A stretch of 64,000 nucleotides of DNA from Chryseobacterium balustinum (lineage in GTDB: Bacteria > Bacteroidota > Bacteroidia > Flavobacteriales > Weeksellaceae), in assembly GCF_900168205.1 (NCBI RefSeq), contig NZ_FUZE01000001.1:124001-188000 (forward strand). Reading direction: 5' to 3'. Every line of letters starts with the position of its first letter. Positions within the stretch are counted from its first letter, which is position 1. Below are positions 60,836 through 64,000 of this stretch, in pieces. The translations under genes were made by a program, and so were the position numbers. Under the pieces are notes generated by a model, which did no database searches, was not told the origin of the DNA, and saw only the letters and a program-made list of their open reading frames with translations.

Positions 60836-61426
60836 ATGTCTATTCAGTCTTTAGAAAAATATTTGCCTCAAAATACACTTTTGTATTTAAGAAAGTGGTT
60901 TTCAGATTATTCTATTCACATAAAAGTTACTAAAAACCGAAATTCAAAACTTGGAGATTATCGTAAATTGAGAGACAATTCGCATGAAATTACTATCAAT
61001 TCTACATTAGCTCCGCAGCTTTTCTTTTTCGTATTAACCCATGAATTGGCGCATCTTATTGCTTTCGAAAAATTCGGAAGAAGAATTGCTCCACACGGTA
61101 ACGAATGGAAACATACTTTCAGGGAAATGCTTTTGGAAAGTGTAGATGTTTACGAAGAAGATTTAAAACCAATTATTATTAAATTTTCGCAATCTCCAAA
61201 AGCCAATTTTATGGCAAGTCCAGATTTGGTAAAATATTTTCATATTGAAAATCAAGATGATGATGAGGTTTATATAGAAAAGCTTTATAAAGGCGAAAAT
61301 TTCATCTACCGAAGCGAAAAGTATTTGTTGGAAGGTCTTATTAAAAAAAACTATCTTTGTGTGAATCTGGTTACAGGACGAAAGTATTCTTTCAAACCTT
61401 TGGCTAGAGTGAAAAAATGCAGTTAA
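60836..61426 (+). CDS. SprT-like zinc metallopeptidase domain protein
   Basis: 196 residues, starting two bases after the TolC-like stop. The HExxH zinc motif lies in FVLTHELAHLI (His69, Glu70, His73), and the distal ligand His87 is in APHGNEW, the SprT-like pattern. The C-terminal part (KGENFIYRSEKYLLEGLIKKNYLCV) is less conserved. Family members include SPRTN-like proteases that act on DNA-protein crosslinks, but the bacterial role is unproven. Its end overlaps the next gene start by 10 bp. Confidence 0.82.
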   Translation: MSIQSLEKYLPQNTLLYLRKWFSDYSIHIKVTKNRNSKLGDYRKLRDNSHEITINSTLAPQLFFFVLTHELAHLIAFEKFGRRIAPHGNEWKHTFREMLLESVDVYEEDLKPIIIKFSQSPKANFMASPDLVKYFHIENQDDDEVYIEKLYKGENFIYRSEKYLLEGLIKKNYLCVNLVTGRKYSFKPLARVKKCS

Positions 61427-62508
61427 ATATGTTAAAATCAGATAAATACTGTGTGATTATGGCAGGAGGAATCGGTAGTAGATTCTGGCCTCTGAGCACA
61501 CAAAAATTCCCCAAACAATTTCAGGATATTTTAGGAACCGGTCGCACCATGATTCAGCAGACGTATGACAGAATCAGCAAAGCTATTCCTAACGAAAATA
61601 TATTTGTAATCACCAACAAAGAGTATGTAGCGCTTTCTCATCAGCAGTTACCAGAAATTCCTGAAGAGAATGTCGTGGGGGAGCCTCTGATGAAAAACAC
61701 CGCTGCCTGTAATCTTTATATGGCAAATAAAATTGCCGAAATTAATCCCGATGCTACGATGATTGTGCTTCCTGCAGATCATTTAATCTTAAAAGAAGAT
61801 GTCTTTTTAGAGAAAGTAGAATTGGCATTTAATATTGCGTCAACCCATGATTATTTGTTGACTTTAGGAATTACGCCGACAAGACCAGATACGGGCTACG
61901 GATATATTCAGTTTGTAGAGAAAAAAGATTCAGACTATTATAAAGTTAAAACATTCACCGAAAAACCAATTCTTGAAATTGCTAAAAGTTTCCTTGAAAG
62001 CGGAGATTTCCTTTGGAATGCCGGAATTTTCATATGGAATGTAAAGTCTATTCACAAAGCCTTTGAAACGTTTCTTCCGGATATGACGCAGCAGTTTACG
62101 GCTTGTGAATACAATGCTGAAGCGGAACTAAGTTGTATAGAACTTATTTATCCTAAAATCCAGAAAATATCAATCGATAACGGGATTTTAGAAAAAGCTA
62201 AAAATGTACATGTAATTCCTGCTGATTTAGGTTGGAGTGACCTTGGAACCTGGACCTCGGTTTTCGAAAACAGCGATAGAGACCAAAACGAAAATGCAGT
62301 CAATATCAAAACGGCGCTTACCTACAATTCTACAGGGAATATTATTCATGTGAAAAATAATAAAGCAGTTGTAATAGACGGTTTGAAAGATTTTATCGTT
62401 GTAGATACAGATAAGGTATTGTTAATTTGCCCGAGAGAACACGATCAGCAGATTAAAGAATACGTTTTAGATTTAAAAAGCCTTAAAAAAGGAGAGAAAT
62501 TTATGTAA
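61417..62508 (+). CDS. manC: Mannose-1-phosphate guanylyltransferase
   Basis: 363 residues. The nucleotidyltransferase loop MAGGIGSRFWPLS lies near 15-27, the KFPKQF motif is close by, VLPADHLI is near 119, and the GYGYIQF and EKP sugar-nucleotide motifs follow. It has no C-terminal PMI domain, so it is of the single-domain type. It makes GDP-mannose for surface glycans, matching the nearby GT genes. ATG at 61417 overlaps the SprT-like gene by 10 bp. A second ATG at 61429 is equally plausible and would remove the overlap. Confidence 0.92.
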   Translation: MQLNMLKSDKYCVIMAGGIGSRFWPLSTQKFPKQFQDILGTGRTMIQQTYDRISKAIPNENIFVITNKEYVALSHQQLPEIPEENVVGEPLMKNTAACNLYMANKIAEINPDATMIVLPADHLILKEDVFLEKVELAFNIASTHDYLLTLGITPTRPDTGYGYIQFVEKKDSDYYKVKTFTEKPILEIAKSFLESGDFLWNAGIFIWNVKSIHKAFETFLPDMTQQFTACEYNAEAELSCIELIYPKIQKISIDNGILEKAKNVHVIPADLGWSDLGTWTSVFENSDRDQNENAVNIKTALTYNSTGNIIHVKNNKAVVIDGLKDFIVVDTDKVLLICPREHDQQIKEYVLDLKSLKKGEKFM

Positions 62509-62541
62509 ATATTGGCATAGTTTCTGTCCGCATTTCAAACT

Positions 62542-63204
62542 ATGAAAAAAATTAAAACTCTTACTTTTCTTCTTTTCTTTCTAGGAATCTCTGTTTTTTC
62601 TCAGGAAAAGAAAAAGTTCTCAAATATTGATGCCGTTTTGGGCAAAATTGTTCCCAATAGCAAAGTTGATTTTTGGGTATTGGTTAATAACAGTTATGGT
62701 AAAAATAAAGAAGTAAAAGTTTCAGGAACCAAACAAGATTATCTTCCTCAATTTGTGGGATTTAATTTCAGACCGGGACAAGAAAGTTTTTATTATATTG
62801 TTTCTTCCGTAGGAGGGAAGATAAGCTATTTAACTGATTTAAAAGAATTAAAAGAGTTTATCGGAAAGGTTGATAATGTCGAAGAAGCTGCGTTGTCTGC
62901 TGTTTTAGAGGGTTATTTTATCGATGAGCAATTCGTAGATATTGCGGCCAATTACTACGATGATAAAACCAATTATTACCTTAATCTTGGAAAAATCACC
63001 TCAAAAGAATGTCCTTATCAGAAAATACATTTTACATTAACGGTCAATAAATCAACAGGCATAGTTTCAAATATTAAAGATAACGGAACTTACATCGAAG
63101 TTTATACTAAAAACTGTACAAATAACCCGCGTCTTTTAAAAATAGAAAAGAAAGAAGAACCTAAAAATGAACCCCAAAAGCAACCTTCCAAAAAAAGAAA
63201 ATAA
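62542..63204 (+). CDS. Secreted protein of unknown function
   Basis: 220 residues. A signal peptide (TLTFLLFFLGISVFSQ) is followed by a mixed beta/alpha mature part (KVDFWVLVNNSYG, FNFRPGQESFYYIVSS, YYLNLGKITSKECPYQK) and a lysine/proline-rich tail. I recognise no family. Two cysteines near the end (ECPYQK, YTKNCTN) may pair. The last 38 bp overlap the following GNAT gene. It is 33 bp from manC and likely in the same unit. Confidence 0.65.
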   Translation: MKKIKTLTFLLFFLGISVFSQEKKKFSNIDAVLGKIVPNSKVDFWVLVNNSYGKNKEVKVSGTKQDYLPQFVGFNFRPGQESFYYIVSSVGGKISYLTDLKELKEFIGKVDNVEEAALSAVLEGYFIDEQFVDIAANYYDDKTNYYLNLGKITSKECPYQKIHFTLTVNKSTGIVSNIKDNGTYIEVYTKNCTNNPRLLKIEKKEEPKNEPQKQPSKKRK

Positions 63205-63706
63205 CTTCTACGAAACAGAAAGGCTTTTGATTCGACCTGTTGCTGTAGATGACACTGATATTATTTTTCAGCTTTATAATATGCCTAATTTTATAAAGTT
63301 TATTGGAAATAAGAACATCAATTCTCTCTCTGATGCCGAGAATTATATTAAATCTAAGTTTTTACCGCAAATTGAAAAACGAGGATTCGGAAATTATATT
63401 CTTGTTTTAAAAGAAGGAAATCAGAAAATCGGAAGTGTGGGAATCTTCGAAAGAGAAGGTTTGGGTGTTGTAGATATTGGGTTTTCTGTCCTTGAAAAAT
63501 TTGAAGGCAAAGGTTTGATGTTTGAAGCCGCTCAAAAAGTAAAATCTATCGGAATGGAAGAATTTGGTTTAAATAAAATTTCTGCCATTACTTCAAAAGA
63601 CAATTTTTCTTCTCAAAAATTAATCGAAAGGTTAGGTTTGAAATTCCAAAAATATGTAACGCTTCCTAATGAAGATGAGGAGCTGATGTATTACGAAACG
63701 GAATAA
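63167..63706 (+). CDS. GNAT acetyltransferase, RimJ/RimL type
   Basis: 179 residues. YETERLLIRPVAVDDTDIIFQLYN at the N-terminus and the acetyl-CoA motif VVDIGFSVLEKFEGKGLMFEAAQKV, followed by NKISAITSKDNFSSQKLIERLGLKF, match the Acetyltransf_3/RimJ-like group that acetylates N-termini or small amines. The start ATG overlaps the previous gene by 38 bp. A later start is possible, but the first residues before YETERL are short. It ends at a convergent junction. Confidence 0.85.
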   Translation: MNPKSNLPKKENNFYETERLLIRPVAVDDTDIIFQLYNMPNFIKFIGNKNINSLSDAENYIKSKFLPQIEKRGFGNYILVLKEGNQKIGSVGIFEREGLGVVDIGFSVLEKFEGKGLMFEAAQKVKSIGMEEFGLNKISAITSKDNFSSQKLIERLGLKFQKYVTLPNEDEELMYYETE

Positions 63707-63717
63707 TTAAACACTAA

Positions 63718-63781
63718 AAACACAAATGTTTTCACGAATCAGCATAAGATATTTGTGAAATTAGTGAAAACATTCGTGTTT
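63718..63781. terminator. Palindromic element at convergent junction
   Basis: Arms AAACACAAATGTTTTCAC (63718-63735) and GTGAAAACATTCGTGTTT (63764-63781) pair at 17 of 18 positions; 28-base loop. It is placed between the GNAT (plus) and bcp (minus) genes and probably terminates both. The long loop and lack of T-run make it resemble a dispersed palindrome as well. Confidence 0.55.
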
Positions 63782-63786
63782 AAGAC

Positions 63787-64000
63787 TTATCCCTCCAAAA
63801 TCTGTGCTGCTGCCGTTTTAGAAGTCACTTTTTCAATAACTCTGGTGCAAATTCCTTTTTCATCGAAAATAAATGTGGTTCTCACAATTCCCATATAAGT
63901 TTTACCAAAAGTTTTTTTCTCCTTCCAAACTCCGAATTTTTCAATGACATCACGGTTTTCATCAGCAATTAAATCATAAGGAAAAGCAAATTTGCTGTGA
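63787..64000 (-). CDS. bcp: Bcp-type peroxiredoxin, C-terminal fragment
   Basis: About 71 residues of the C-terminal half; the start and the peroxidatic Cys lie outside the window. HSKFAFPYDLIADENRDVIEKFGVWKEKKTFGKTYMGIVRTTFIFDEKGICTRV (shown here only as family evidence in short pieces: FGVWKEKK, GKTYMGIVRTTF, FDEKG) and KVTSKTAAAQILEG match the end of thioredoxin-dependent thiol peroxidase Bcp. It reduces hydroperoxides with thioredoxin. Confidence 0.9.
   Translation of the reverse strand, partial: HSKFAFPYDLIADENRDVIEKFGVWKEKKTFGKTYMGIVRTTFIFDEKGICTRVIEKVTSKTAAAQILEG

Overview
The window is low-GC chromosomal DNA from a Bacteroidota bacterium, most likely a Flavobacteriia member close to Chryseobacterium (family Weeksellaceae). 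This rests on several features: a PorW/SprE-type type IX secretion lipoprotein, a cargo protein with a C-terminal sorting domain, a MurF-Alr fusion, LytS/LytTR signalling proteins with 2TM domains, few clear Shine-Dalgarno sites, and repeated promoter -7 elements of the form TAnnTTTG. The genus is an inference; no rRNA gene is present. No prophage, insertion sequence, CRISPR array or clear genomic island is seen. Both ends cut through genes (a Maf-like protein at the left, a Bcp-type peroxiredoxin at the right).

Layout. 1-2.8 kb: end of maf and porW/sprE on the plus strand. 2.8-13.3 kb: an unbroken run of minus-strand genes (tsaB, a small secreted protein, an SDR oxidoreductase, yraN, an LD-carboxypeptidase, a LysE exporter, rnr, two envelope proteins, rpiB, a MuiA/DUF4139 protein). 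13.3-13.95 kb: an AT-rich gap with a cluster of DnaA-box-like 9-mers, then pgk on the plus strand. 15.1-15.9 kb: a 750-bp non-coding stretch with three diverged copies of a ~56-bp element at ~165-bp spacing. 15.9-24.5 kb: minus-strand methyltransferase, mnmG, ybeY, patatin/beta-barrel protein, murF-alr and tdk. mnmG is flanked on both sides by perfect 16-bp parS palindromes. The DnaA-box cluster, the strand switch and the parS pair make 13-19 kb a good candidate for the origin/partition region.

24.6-29.0 kb (plus): an acidic repeat protein, rsmI, a WG-repeat protein and fabG. 29.1-32.2 kb (minus): a TPR/LuxR-type regulator and guaC. 32.4-34.9 kb (plus): a three-gene set of a degenerate Lgt-like membrane protein, a tiny membrane protein and a cysteine-rich radical SAM enzyme resembling the archaeal MJ0619/Tes family. 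This is the best candidate in the window for undescribed enzymology. 35.1-39.4 kb: surE and a GNAT, the carboxy-terminal protease, and a Cu/Zn SOD lipoprotein. 39.5-42.7 kb: a TonB-dependent receptor and a secreted helical protein.

43.0-47.1 kb: a signalling cluster. A LytS-type histidine kinase carries a C-terminal 2TM domain and is followed by three stand-alone 2TM proteins, an isoprenylcysteine-methyltransferase-like protein, a LytTR response regulator and a membrane protein. 47.2-54 kb: mnmA, a small outer-membrane barrel, a T9SS cargo protein and clpC. 54-57.8 kb: an YgjV-like membrane protein, a GT4, sufE, a GT9 and a GT2, i.e. surface glycan assembly plus Fe-S assembly. 57.9-58.0 kb: two tandem tRNA-Val(UAC) genes. 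58-64 kb: folC, a TolC-like efflux protein, a SprT-like protein, a mannose-1-phosphate guanylyltransferase, a secreted protein, a RimJ/L-like GNAT and the bcp fragment.

Intergenic DNA is rich in hairpins: bidirectional terminators at convergent junctions, and several dispersed imperfect palindromes. One of these is a 78-bp element present twice (41.9 and 47.5 kb).
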